A stretch of 64,000 bases of DNA, taken from contig CAZLRF010000019.1 in the NCBI GenBank assembly GCA_964561785.1, positions 1 through 64,000 on the forward strand. Reading direction: 5' to 3'. Positions 53,615 through 62,170 of the stretch are shown here, piece after piece (positions within the stretch are counted from its first letter, which is position 1; every line of letters begins with the position of its first letter). A program made the translations under genes and the position numbers. The notes under the pieces are model-generated. The model was not told where the DNA came from, did not search any database, and saw nothing but the letters and a program-made list of their open reading frames with translations. The stretch comes from DATBSL01 sp964561785. GTDB lineage: Bacteria; Acidobacteriota; Vicinamibacteria; Fen-336.

Positions 53615-56334
53615 CCCCCCGCTCCCTCCTCCAGGTAGCGCAGCCAGCGCTCCACGACGCCGCGGTTCGGGCCCTGCCCCGCGACGTACGAGCGGGCGTA
53701 GCGGACGAGCCGCTCCCGCTCCCCCGGGAGAAGCCCCGCCGACTCCCGGGAGAATCCCTCGAAGAGGACGCCGAGGGTGGCAAGGACGGCCGCCTGGTCG
53801 CCCGGGTTCTCCTCCACCCAGGACCTGAGCAGCGGCAGCGCCTGGTCGGAGTTGCCCGCGCGGGCGTAGGCGAGCGCCAGCCGGCGGCGCAGGGAGGCGT
53901 CGCCCGGGTGCGCGGCGAGGCCTTCGACCAGGAGCGACGCGGCCTGCTCCGCCTCCCCCGCGCGGACGAGCGCGTCGGAGAGCAAGGCGACGAGCAGGGC
54001 GCTGTGCGTCTCGCCGGCGAGCGCGGTCTGCCAGGCCGCGATCGCGTCGAGGTCGCGGCCGAGCGCCGCGTGGCAGGCGCCCAGGTACACGGCGGCCGGG
54101 AAGAGGTCGACCGCGCGCCGCGCCGCTGCCTGCAGCTGCGTGAGGGCGGCGCGCAGATCACCCCGGGCGTAGTACGAGACGCCGCGCAGGAAGTCCGTGC
54201 GAGCGTCCGCTTTGGCGGCCTCGCGCAGCTGGTCGAGCATGGCCTCCGGCTGCCCTGCGCGCGCGAGGGCCGCCGCCGCCGCGACCGGCGCCGGCGCCGC
54301 GCCCGGCACGATCTCGAGGACGCGGTCGACGAAGTGCGCGAGCGCCTCGGGTCGCAGCAGCTCCCGGCGGTCGTACGCCGGGGCGGGAACGAGCTGCGCG
54401 GCGAGGCCGCCCGAGGCGCGGGAGGGCCCGGCGACGATCCGGAACGGCCGCCCGGCCGTCGCGACGGGCTTGCCCTCCGCCGACACCTCCGCCCGGGCGA
54501 AGTAGCGGCCGGGGGGGAGGAGGCCCGCGGCCACGCTGACGCGCGCGAGCCGTGCCCCGTCCTCTCCCGGCGGCGCGACCGCGACCGGCACCCGCAGGAT
54601 CGCGGGAGCGCCTTCCGCCTCCGCGATCTCGAAGGCCACCGCGGCCCCTTCGAGGCGCGAGCGGTCCTCGCCCCCGATCTCCACGAGCCCGCAGACACCC
54701 CCGTCCGCCTCGAGGTCCGCCGCGGGACGGACTCCGCCTCCCGCCCGCGTGGGCCCGAGCACGAGGTCGGAGACCTCGAGGCCTCCCGCGGACACGAGCG
54801 CCGCCTTCGCCTGGTGCTCGACGCTGCCGCGGCGGCCGGCGGCGTCGACCGCGACCAGCCGCAGCCGGTAGACGCCGGGAGAGACGGTGGCGTCGGCGAC
54901 GAAGTCTCCCCACTCGCCCTCGCCCGCCGCGACCCCGGATTGCGAGCGGGCCATCGCGAGCTTCCCGTCGGCGCCGCTCAGCGTGAACGCGATGCTCACC
55001 GGCCGCCGCGGGGTCGCCACCCGGCCCGCGATCAGGAGGCGCACCTTGCCCTTCTCCGCCGCGTGGGTCGCGAACGTGGCGACCTGCAGCGGGAGGGCGC
55101 GCTCGAGCCGGGGCGAGCGCAGGGCGCCGAGGAGGAGGGCCTCGGTGGTGGGCGCCGAAGCGGGGATGTTGAGCAGGCGCCGCGAGCGCACGGTCGCCCC
55201 GGGCCGCGTGACCTCCACCGCGACCGCGTGGTTCTTCCCGTCGCGGTCGCCCGGCTCGGGCTCGAAGCCCAGCAGGTAGTACCCCGACAGCTCCCGGGAG
55301 AGTCTCGCGAACGGGGCGTCGGCCGTCCCGGTCACCGCCAGCACCGCGCCCCGGGTCGTGGCCGAGAGGTCGTGCAGCGTGCCCTGCTCCGCCGCCTCCT
55401 CGGCGCCGGTGGGGACGTGTCCCCGCCGGAACTCCGCGTCCTGACCCGGCTTGTCGAGCAGCACGCTGTAGACCGTCACCTGCGCCTCGGCCGCCGCCTC
55501 CGCGATCTGCACCATCTCGCCCACGTCTTCGCTCCACAGGCCCTCGGAGAGGAGGACGACCGTCTTCGGGCCCTCGATCGCGCGCAGGCTGCGCATGGCC
55601 TGCAGGAGCGCACGCTTGGATCGCAACGAGCGCTCCCGGTAGCTCGAGAGGACCTGCGCCGCCTCGGTCTCGAGCTGCAGGCGGCAGTCCTCGAGGCGCT
55701 CGGCGGTGAGCTGGAACGCGCACTCGACGTCGATGAAGCGCTCCCAGGCCTGCTGGTCGTGCCGCACGAGGTACGCGACCGCCTCGGTCACCGGCACCCG
55801 GAAGACGCCGCGGTCGGCGTCGCCCTGGCCCACCAGGCCGCGCAGCGCCTCGCTCACGCGCTCGCGCGGCGCCGTGAAGTCGAGGCTTCGGCCCTGACCG
55901 GGGATGGTGACGAGGCCGACGCGGTCGGACGGGGGCAGGCGCTCCACGAAGCGCGACGCCGCCGCGAACACCTGCCGTCCCCCGCCCCGCGCGATGTTGC
56001 CGAGGTCGACGAGGAGGAGGACCAGCCTCCCGGGGGCCTGCCCCTCGTTGCTCGAGAAGTGGGCGGCGGGAGGCGGCGCGGCCGCGGGCTCCGTGGGGGC
56101 CTCCGTCCCCACGAACTCGGCGGAGACCACCCGCCGCGGCTTCCCGCCCACGCTCACCCGGAAGTCCTCCGGCAGAAGGCCGATCACCGGACGGCCCGAA
56201 TCGTCCACGACCGCCGCGTCCACCGCGACGACGTCGACGTCCACGCCGAAGACCGGCGGAGCCGGCGCGGAGGGCGGCTGGGCCCGGGCCACGGAGCCGG
56301 CGAGAACGCCCACGATCAGCACCCACACGCGCAT
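53611..56334 (-). CDS. Secreted VWFA-related protein with TPR C-terminus
   Basis: 907 residues: signal peptide (1-19), beta domain, then a VWFA-related domain about 95-400 of the type common in Acidobacteria. The metal-site motif is degenerate: VLLLVDLGNIARG in place of D-x-S-x-S. Beta-sandwich segments follow (about 400-690), then TPR-like helices to the end (AEQAASLLVEGLAAHPGDASLRRRLALAYARAG in shorter pieces). GGAGG precedes the ATG, 2 bp after the next VWA gene's stop. Likely extracellular or periplasmic; binding partner unknown. Confidence 0.87.
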   Translation of the reverse strand: MRVWVLIVGVLAGSVARAQPPSAPAPPVFGVDVDVVAVDAAVVDDSGRPVIGLLPEDFRVSVGGKPRRVVSAEFVGTEAPTEPAAAPPPAAHFSSNEGQAPGRLVLLLVDLGNIARGGGRQVFAAASRFVERLPPSDRVGLVTIPGQGRSLDFTAPRERVSEALRGLVGQGDADRGVFRVPVTEAVAYLVRHDQQAWERFIDVECAFQLTAERLEDCRLQLETEAAQVLSSYRERSLRSKRALLQAMRSLRAIEGPKTVVLLSEGLWSEDVGEMVQIAEAAAEAQVTVYSVLLDKPGQDAEFRRGHVPTGAEEAAEQGTLHDLSATTRGAVLAVTGTADAPFARLSRELSGYYLLGFEPEPGDRDGKNHAVAVEVTRPGATVRSRRLLNIPASAPTTEALLLGALRSPRLERALPLQVATFATHAAEKGKVRLLIAGRVATPRRPVSIAFTLSGADGKLAMARSQSGVAAGEGEWGDFVADATVSPGVYRLRLVAVDAAGRRGSVEHQAKAALVSAGGLEVSDLVLGPTRAGGGVRPAADLEADGGVCGLVEIGGEDRSRLEGAAVAFEIAEAEGAPAILRVPVAVAPPGEDGARLARVSVAAGLLPPGRYFARAEVSAEGKPVATAGRPFRIVAGPSRASGGLAAQLVPAPAYDRRELLRPEALAHFVDRVLEIVPGAAPAPVAAAAALARAGQPEAMLDQLREAAKADARTDFLRGVSYYARGDLRAALTQLQAAARRAVDLFPAAVYLGACHAALGRDLDAIAAWQTALAGETHSALLVALLSDALVRAGEAEQAASLLVEGLAAHPGDASLRRRLALAYARAGNSDQALPLLRSWVEENPGDQAAVLATLGVLFEGFSRESAGLLPGERERLVRYARSYVAGQGPNRGVVERWLRYLEEGAGG

Positions 56335-56336
56335 CC

Positions 56337-57482
56337 TCACCTCCGGCGGGCGGGCACCCGGTAGCCCTGGCGCGCCCGCACCGCGTAGCCCCGGCCCGCG
56401 ACCTCCACCCGGATCGTCCGCCAGCGGCCGGGCTCCGCCGACACCCCCGCGTCGTACGCGAGCAGGTACTGGCTCGCGAGGTCCGCTGCGATCTCCGAGA
56501 ACGCGCCGTCGAGCTCCTCGATGCGGTCGGTGTAGAACGCCCGCCCGCCGCCGACCTCGGCGATGCGGTCGAGCTTCCGCTTGAGGCCGGCCTCGCGCAT
56601 GCCTTTGCCCTGGGCGACCACGTACACCGGGACCGCGCTCGTCTCGATCCGGCGCACGACGTCCGACGCCGCCGCGTGGCTCACCATGTCCTCGCCGTCC
56701 GTGAACAGGACGAGGGCGCGACGGCCCCGGTGGCGCTCGAGCAGGTCGAGGCCCCGCAGCACCGCGTCGTGGAGCGCGGTGCTGCCCCAGGCCCGCAGCC
56801 GGTCCACCGCACGCAGCCGCGCCTCGGGCGTCGCCTCGCGCCGGGCGACCGTGAAGATCGCGTCGTTGAACGCGAGCAGCGTCACGCGGTCGACGGCCCG
56901 CAGCCCGGCGAGGAACCGCCGCACGGCCTCGCGGCAGGTTCCCATCGCCGGCGCCATGCTCGCGCTCATGTCCATCGCGACCACGATCTCCCGCTCGGAG
57001 TCCTGCCCGACGAAGTGCGTCAGCTCGCGCCGCTCGCCGTCCTCGAAGACGCGGAACGCCTCCCGGCCGAGCCCCTTCACCCGGGCGCCGCCGCCGTCCG
57101 TCACGGTCGCCGCGACCTCGACCACCTCGGCCGCCGCGGTCGGCACGAACCCGGCGGCCTGCGTCCTGACGGTATCGACGAGGCGCGACCCGTCGGCGAG
57201 CACCGCCACCGCCCGGATCTCGTGGGCGCCGACGCCTGCCCCCGCGTCCCACGGGCACTCCCAGGGGGGGGCTTCGCGCGTGCATACCGTCCGCCCGTTC
57301 GCCACCAGGGCGATGCGGACGACGGCCGCGTCGGCCGGCGTCACCTCGGCGCGCAGCGTGAGCGGGCCGCTCACGTAGCGGCTCGGCTGGGGCTCGACGA
57401 TCGAGAGGGACGCCGCCGCCGCGCCGGCGAGCGACGCCCGGCAGACCAGGAGTCCCAGGGCCACGAGGGCGTGGCGGGTCAC
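56337..57482 (-). CDS. Secreted VWA-domain protein with an intact MIDAS
   Basis: 381 residues: signal peptide (1-22, LVALGLLVCRASLAGAAAA), an Ig-like beta domain to about 140, then VWA about 155-340. The metal-ion-dependent adhesion site is complete: MDMSASMAP (D-x-S-x-S), WGSTALHDA and FTDGEDMVSH. The GTG overlaps the upstream gene's stop (GTGA) and the stop is 2 bp from the next ATG, so all three genes are one translational unit. A protein-binding or adhesion role is the natural guess. Confidence 0.9.
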   Translation of the reverse strand: MTRHALVALGLLVCRASLAGAAAASLSIVEPQPSRYVSGPLTLRAEVTPADAAVVRIALVANGRTVCTREAPPWECPWDAGAGVGAHEIRAVAVLADGSRLVDTVRTQAAGFVPTAAAEVVEVAATVTDGGGARVKGLGREAFRVFEDGERRELTHFVGQDSEREIVVAMDMSASMAPAMGTCREAVRRFLAGLRAVDRVTLLAFNDAIFTVARREATPEARLRAVDRLRAWGSTALHDAVLRGLDLLERHRGRRALVLFTDGEDMVSHAAASDVVRRIETSAVPVYVVAQGKGMREAGLKRKLDRIAEVGGGRAFYTDRIEELDGAFSEIAADLASQYLLAYDAGVSAEPGRWRTIRVEVAGRGYAVRARQGYRVPARRR

Positions 57483-59992
57483 CGTGCCCCCCGGGGCGAC
57501 GCGGCCGCTCCCCACGTGGCGGCCACCGCCGCCACGGCCCGGTCGAGCCGGCCGCGGTCGAGCTCGCGCACCCACGCCTCGAGGGCGAGCCGGTCGCCCG
57601 GGAACAGCGGCTGCGCTTCGAAGAACAGCCCTGGCAGCAGCCGCGCGACGAGGGCGGGGGCGAGCACCGCGGGCAAGCGCCGCTCGGCGAGGTGCTCCGC
57701 CACCCGCAGCCGCAGGTCGACGAACGCGGCCCCGAGCGCCAGGTGAGACGCGCGGCCCGAACCGTCGAGGGGAACGCTCGACGGGAAGCGCACGCGGAGC
57801 CCCGCCGCGATCTCGTCGCCCGTGCCCCAGGCGTCGAGGCCCGCCCCGCCCCCGAGCCGGGCCAGCTCGCCCAGCGAGAACAGGGACGCCGCTCCCGCCG
57901 GGTCGCGGGCGAGGACCCACTCGAGGGCCCGCGCGCGGGCCGGCTCGAGGCCGGCCTCGCGCGCCGCCTCCGCGAGCGCGGCGGACCCGGCGTCGAGCCC
58001 TGCCGCCCGACGGCGGCCCGCGAGAAGGGCGGCGGCGACGGCGTCCCGGGAGGCGGCGTCGAGGTCGCGCGCGTTGGCGAGCGCGGCCGCACCGGCCAGG
58101 GCCAGCCGGTCCTTCTCCCCCAGGGCGGGGGGCGCCGCGGGCATCGCGCCGTCCTCCGGGGAGAGCAGCGCGAGGCGCGCGAGGCCACGCTCGAGGCCGA
58201 GCAGCGAGCCGCGCACGTGCCACGCCACGCCGGGGCCGGAGCGCTCTTCGGGCAGCGCCAGGGGCTCGGGCAGGAAACGGTGCCGCACCGACGGATCCCC
58301 CGCGCCGAGCGCCGGGCCCTCGGGGTCGCCGAGGGCCGAAGCGTACACGAGCGCGGCGAGCGCGGCGCCGAGCTCGTCCCCGCAGGCGCGGGCCGGAGCC
58401 CGCTCGCCGCACCGGGCGAGGACCTCGTCGAGCCGCGGCCCGCCCTGCCGCTCGCGCACCCTCTCGAGCCGCAGCGCTTCGGCCGGGCCGGGATCGGCCG
58501 GGACGAGCGCCCCGTCCCACTCGAAGCGCTCCCCCGAGAGCTCCGCCTCGAGCACGTCCCCCGCGAGCGCGCGCCGGAGCGTCGTCTCGGCGTCCCCGGC
58601 GGCGAGGCCCCCGTAGACGCCGGCGGCCGCCGCCGGGACGAGCTCCGCCTCGACCCAGCGCGCGAGGCCGAAAGGCCACGCGTGCGCGTCGTCGAACGGC
58701 AGCGCGAACAGGGCGGCGACCAGCCGCCCCGCCTCGTCGGCCGTGAGCACCCGCGAGAAGCGCACGCGGTCCACGAGCGCGAGTCCGCCCTGGAGGCCGC
58801 GGTGGGCCCGCTCCGCCGCCTCCCCACCCGCTCCGCTCGCCCGCCGGGCCGCTCGTACGCCCGCCGCGAACAGCGCCGGATCGCGCACGCCCATGCGCTC
58901 GAGGGCGAGCACGAGCGCCCGCGCCTCGCGGATCCCGCGCACGGCCAGAATGAGGTCGGGCCAGGCCGCCTCTCCGGGGTCCCCGAGGGTCCTCTGGGCG
59001 AACGCGAGCTGCTCGAGCCGCACCCGCGACTCCTGCGGGCCGCCGCCCGAGAACGCCGCGGCCGCCCACGCCGCATCCGCGGCCGCATCCGCCTCCCGGC
59101 CTCGAGGCGGAGGCCAGCCCCACACCGCGGCCCAGAACGGGCGCCGGCTCGGGGGGGCGAGGGTGCCGTCCGGGGCGAGCCTCGCCTCGCGCAGGACGCG
59201 TGCGGCGTCGGACTCCGGTCGCGCATGGGCGTCGCTGCCGCTGCGCCACCAGGCCCTCTCGCCCTCGAAGACGGAGGCCAGGCGCCGCAGCGCCGCGGCG
59301 CGAGCGGGGGGAGGCCGGTCGAGCGACAGCGCGAAGCGCAGACGTGGCGGGTCGAGGCGCGCCACCGAGTCGTACATCAACGCCCGCCTCCCCTCCGCGC
59401 CCTCGAGCAGGGCGAGGAGGAACGGCAGGGGCGCGGACGTCTTCGCCCCCACGACGGCCTCCCACGCCCCGGCGGCCTCCTCCCCCCCGGGCACGACCAC
59501 CCGGCCTCCCCGCACCCGGAAGCGGCCGGTGAACAGGGCCAGCACGTCGGCGCGCCGCTCGAGCACGCGGGCGAGCGCGACCGGGTCGGCGGCGAGGGCG
59601 GACAGCGTCTCCTCGTCGAAGGCGCACAGGCCGCGGTAGAGCAGGGTCGCGCGGCGGTCGGCGAGGATCGCCTCCGCCACCTCGTCGTCGGCGAGGTCCG
59701 GCCGACCGAGCAGCGTCCGCCAGGCGTCTTTCGCGAGCGGGAGGGGCACCTCCCTCGCCGGCGCGCCGAAGGACGCCGCGGGCATGGAGGCCCGGGCCGC
59801 CTCCCAGGGGAACCCGTGGCGCCGACGCGCCTCCTCGTAGAGCGCACGCCACGCGGGCAGGTCGGAGGGAACCGCGGCGAGCACGGAGCCCCACTGCCGC
59901 GGCGTCGCCTCGACCGCGGCCGCGCGCGGCACGAAGAGCGCGAGAAGCACGGCGGCGACGGCCAGGCGCCGCCTCGACCTGCGGGGGACCAT
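57479..59992 (-). CDS. Large exported protein of unknown function, first gene of the VWA operon
   Basis: 837 residues. Basic start then a hydrophobic stretch (LAVAAVLLALFVPRAAA) fits a signal peptide. The rest is Ala/Arg/Leu-rich and helical with few Cys, no transmembrane segment and no motif that I know; patches such as DPSVRHRFLPEPLALP and GRASHLALGAAFVDLRLRVAEHLAERRLP look structured. TAGAAT lies only a few bases before the ATG, so the mRNA could be leaderless. Coupled to the two VWA genes. Confidence 0.82.
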   Translation of the reverse strand: MVPRRSRRRLAVAAVLLALFVPRAAAVEATPRQWGSVLAAVPSDLPAWRALYEEARRRHGFPWEAARASMPAASFGAPAREVPLPLAKDAWRTLLGRPDLADDEVAEAILADRRATLLYRGLCAFDEETLSALAADPVALARVLERRADVLALFTGRFRVRGGRVVVPGGEEAAGAWEAVVGAKTSAPLPFLLALLEGAEGRRALMYDSVARLDPPRLRFALSLDRPPPARAAALRRLASVFEGERAWWRSGSDAHARPESDAARVLREARLAPDGTLAPPSRRPFWAAVWGWPPPRGREADAAADAAWAAAAFSGGGPQESRVRLEQLAFAQRTLGDPGEAAWPDLILAVRGIREARALVLALERMGVRDPALFAAGVRAARRASGAGGEAAERAHRGLQGGLALVDRVRFSRVLTADEAGRLVAALFALPFDDAHAWPFGLARWVEAELVPAAAAGVYGGLAAGDAETTLRRALAGDVLEAELSGERFEWDGALVPADPGPAEALRLERVRERQGGPRLDEVLARCGERAPARACGDELGAALAALVYASALGDPEGPALGAGDPSVRHRFLPEPLALPEERSGPGVAWHVRGSLLGLERGLARLALLSPEDGAMPAAPPALGEKDRLALAGAAALANARDLDAASRDAVAAALLAGRRRAAGLDAGSAALAEAAREAGLEPARARALEWVLARDPAGAASLFSLGELARLGGGAGLDAWGTGDEIAAGLRVRFPSSVPLDGSGRASHLALGAAFVDLRLRVAEHLAERRLPAVLAPALVARLLPGLFFEAQPLFPGDRLALEAWVRELDRGRLDRAVAAVAATWGAAASPRGAR

Positions 59993-60078
59993 GGACGGGA
60001 TTCTATCGCCGGCCGCCGCCCCGCGCGGTGCTACGATCCGGGGCGGCGCGGGGACCGCCCGCGCGAGGAGAGGACACG

Positions 60079-60741
60079 ATGCCCCAGCGGCCGCCCGACG
60101 TGAACCCGGAGATCCTGAGGGGCGACCTCAGCGAGGAGCTGCTCCAGCATTACCTCCGCGGCGCCGACGTGGCGGTCGACACGGAGACGATGGGCCTCGT
60201 CACCCGCCGCGACCGGCTCTGCCTCGTGCAGCTGTGCGATCGCGCCGGGCGCGCCGCGATCGTGCAGGTCCCGGCGGAGGCGCTGGCGCCTTCCATCCCC
60301 CCCCCGGCCCGCGCCCCCCGCCTGCGCCGCCTCGTGGAGGACCCGCGCGTCGTCAAGGTCTTCCACTTCGCCCGCTTCGACGTGGCCGCCTTCGCGCACT
60401 GGCTGGGCGCCTCCGTCGCCCCGCTCTACTGCACGCGCACCGCGAGCAAGCTCGCCCGCACCTACACCGACCGCCACGGGCTCAAGGACAACCTGCTCGA
60501 GCTCCTCGACGTCGAGCTCGACAAGGTCACGCGTCACTCCGACTGGTCGAGCCCCGTGCTCACCCCCGAGCAGGTGCGCTACGCGATCTCGGACGTCACG
60601 CTGCTCCTGCCTCTGCGGGATCGGCTGCAGGAGATGCTCGAGCGCCAGGGCCGCGACGCCCTCGCCCGCGAGTGCTTCGCCGCGATTCCGGTGATGGCCC
60701 GCCTCGACCTCGAGGGCTTCGACCTGCTCTTCGAGCACTGA
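60079..60741 (+). CDS. Ribonuclease D-like 3'-5' exonuclease (DEDDy)
   Basis: 220 residues, the catalytic domain only (no HRDC). DEDDy motifs: VAVDTETMG (Asp34, Glu36), FHFARFDVAAF, and the Exo III YAISDVTLL with the Tyr. Function in RNA 3' trimming is likely. GAGGAGAGG precedes the ATG; an open frame upstream to 60028 is not needed. Convergent with the DHH gene. Compared with E. coli Rnd (about 375 residues) it is short. Confidence 0.9.
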   Translation: MPQRPPDVNPEILRGDLSEELLQHYLRGADVAVDTETMGLVTRRDRLCLVQLCDRAGRAAIVQVPAEALAPSIPPPARAPRLRRLVEDPRVVKVFHFARFDVAAFAHWLGASVAPLYCTRTASKLARTYTDRHGLKDNLLELLDVELDKVTRHSDWSSPVLTPEQVRYAISDVTLLLPLRDRLQEMLERQGRDALARECFAAIPVMARLDLEGFDLLFEH

Positions 60742-60763
60742 GGCCGGAGGCGTCCCGGCCCGG

Positions 60764-62131
60764 CTAGCCTTCGCCGTTCTTCCGCGGCCGCGCCGCCTCG
60801 TGCCCCTTGCCGTTGCGGGGCCCGGGATGCGCGTCCCCTTCCACGACCTCGAGCAGCCCCTGCATCTCCGCGGGGTTCATGTCCTCGAGGCCGCGCAGCG
60901 CGGCCACGAGCTGGCGGGAGAGCTCCTGGCAGTAGGCGAGGATCGGCCCGTTGCCTCCGACCCGCGCCCCGCCGTTCTCGAGCCGCCACTCCGCCCGCTG
61001 CTCGGGGGTGAGCGGCACGCACGCCCCGCCCTCGACGCGGTGCGGCGGCCGGCGGTCGTGCCGGAAGCCCGACAGGCCGGGGAACGTCGCCTCCAGGAGG
61101 TAGTCGATGATGCGGACGATCCGCTCCTGGTCGGTCCCGAGGAGGCGGCTGTCCGCGCGCACCGAGGCCTCCACCCCCCGCGTGGTCACGCCGAGGGTGA
61201 TCGCGATCGAGGTCCCCTCGACCCGCAGCAGCTCGTTGGCGATCTCCGCGATCACGTCGCGGTGGGCGTCGCGCACGAAGCCGACGGGGGCGACCCGCAC
61301 CGCCCCGGTCACCTCCTGGTTCCGGAAGGCGGCCGCCCGGTAGACGTACCACTCCGGGGGGACCCGGTAGTCCCGCAGCTCGTCGAGGATGTCCTGGGTC
61401 TCCTCGGAGCGCGTCAGGACCTCGAACATCTTGAAGTCGAGGGGCGTCGCCCCGTGGAGCAGCGCGCTCGTGTCGGTGTAGATGCCGAGGGCGGCCGCCG
61501 CCTTCTCCTCCGGGCTCAGCTTCTCGAGCACGCCGAAGGCCGCGGCGAGCACGGCCATGAACGCGGACGTCGAGCCCACCTCGAGCCCGACGAACGGCAG
61601 CCGGACCCGCCTGACGCCCTTCTCGCGGCAGTTCTCCTCGACCTCGCCGGGGTCCGCGTGGTGGTCGGCCACGAAGAAGTAGTCGCTCACCGGATCGACG
61701 CCGGGGGTGGCGAGGATGCCGAGAGGGGGCGAAGTGTCCACGACGCAGTGCAGCCCGCGCTTGAGGCGGTCGCGGTTGGGGTCCTGGAGGCGGATGCCGC
61801 ACCGCTCGACGAGGTTGCGGTTCTGCGGGTGCCCGAGGCTGCCGGTGAGGATCCGGACCTCCTCCGCCCCCAGCTCGCGCAGGATCGCGGAGAGGAGCAC
61901 GGCGGAGCCGAGCGCGTCGGGGTCGCCCACCCACTGGGTGAAGACGTTCGCGCCGCGCCCGCGGATCGCCTTGGCGCTGCGCTTCAAGCCCATGTAGGCG
62001 GCGTGGGCCTGGGTGAGCACCGCGAGGCTCTCCGCCGTGCGGCGCTTGCCGAGCAGGCCCTGGAAGCGCCTCTTGACGACGTGCGGTCCGGGCGGGCGCG
62101 GCGGCGCGAGGATCCGGCCGTTGCGGCTCAC
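60764..62131 (-). CDS. DHH-family phosphoesterase
   Basis: 455 residues. DHH signature: GDPDALGSAVLL near 67-78, the second Asp region VVDTSPP, and VADHHADPGE near 152-161, followed by a DHHA1-like C-terminal part. Members act on c-di-AMP, nanoRNA or phosphoryl bonds; this one does not carry the extra domains of RecJ. Basic Arg/Lys start and tail. GTG start with GGGAGG seven bases upstream. Ends 22 bp from the RNase D gene. Substrate not inferable. Confidence 0.88.
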   Translation of the reverse strand: MSRNGRILAPPRPPGPHVVKRRFQGLLGKRRTAESLAVLTQAHAAYMGLKRSAKAIRGRGANVFTQWVGDPDALGSAVLLSAILRELGAEEVRILTGSLGHPQNRNLVERCGIRLQDPNRDRLKRGLHCVVDTSPPLGILATPGVDPVSDYFFVADHHADPGEVEENCREKGVRRVRLPFVGLEVGSTSAFMAVLAAAFGVLEKLSPEEKAAAALGIYTDTSALLHGATPLDFKMFEVLTRSEETQDILDELRDYRVPPEWYVYRAAAFRNQEVTGAVRVAPVGFVRDAHRDVIAEIANELLRVEGTSIAITLGVTTRGVEASVRADSRLLGTDQERIVRIIDYLLEATFPGLSGFRHDRRPPHRVEGGACVPLTPEQRAEWRLENGGARVGGNGPILAYCQELSRQLVAALRGLEDMNPAEMQGLLEVVEGDAHPGPRNGKGHEAARPRKNGEG

Positions 62132-62170
62132 CGCCCGGCCTCCCCCCGCCCCGCCGCCCGTGTCAGCGGG

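Noticed and set aside
53611..59226. Very long minus-strand frame (1871 residues)
   Set aside because: High-GC read-through: only its last 907 residues are the real VWA protein; the remainder is out of frame with the two coupled upstream genes.
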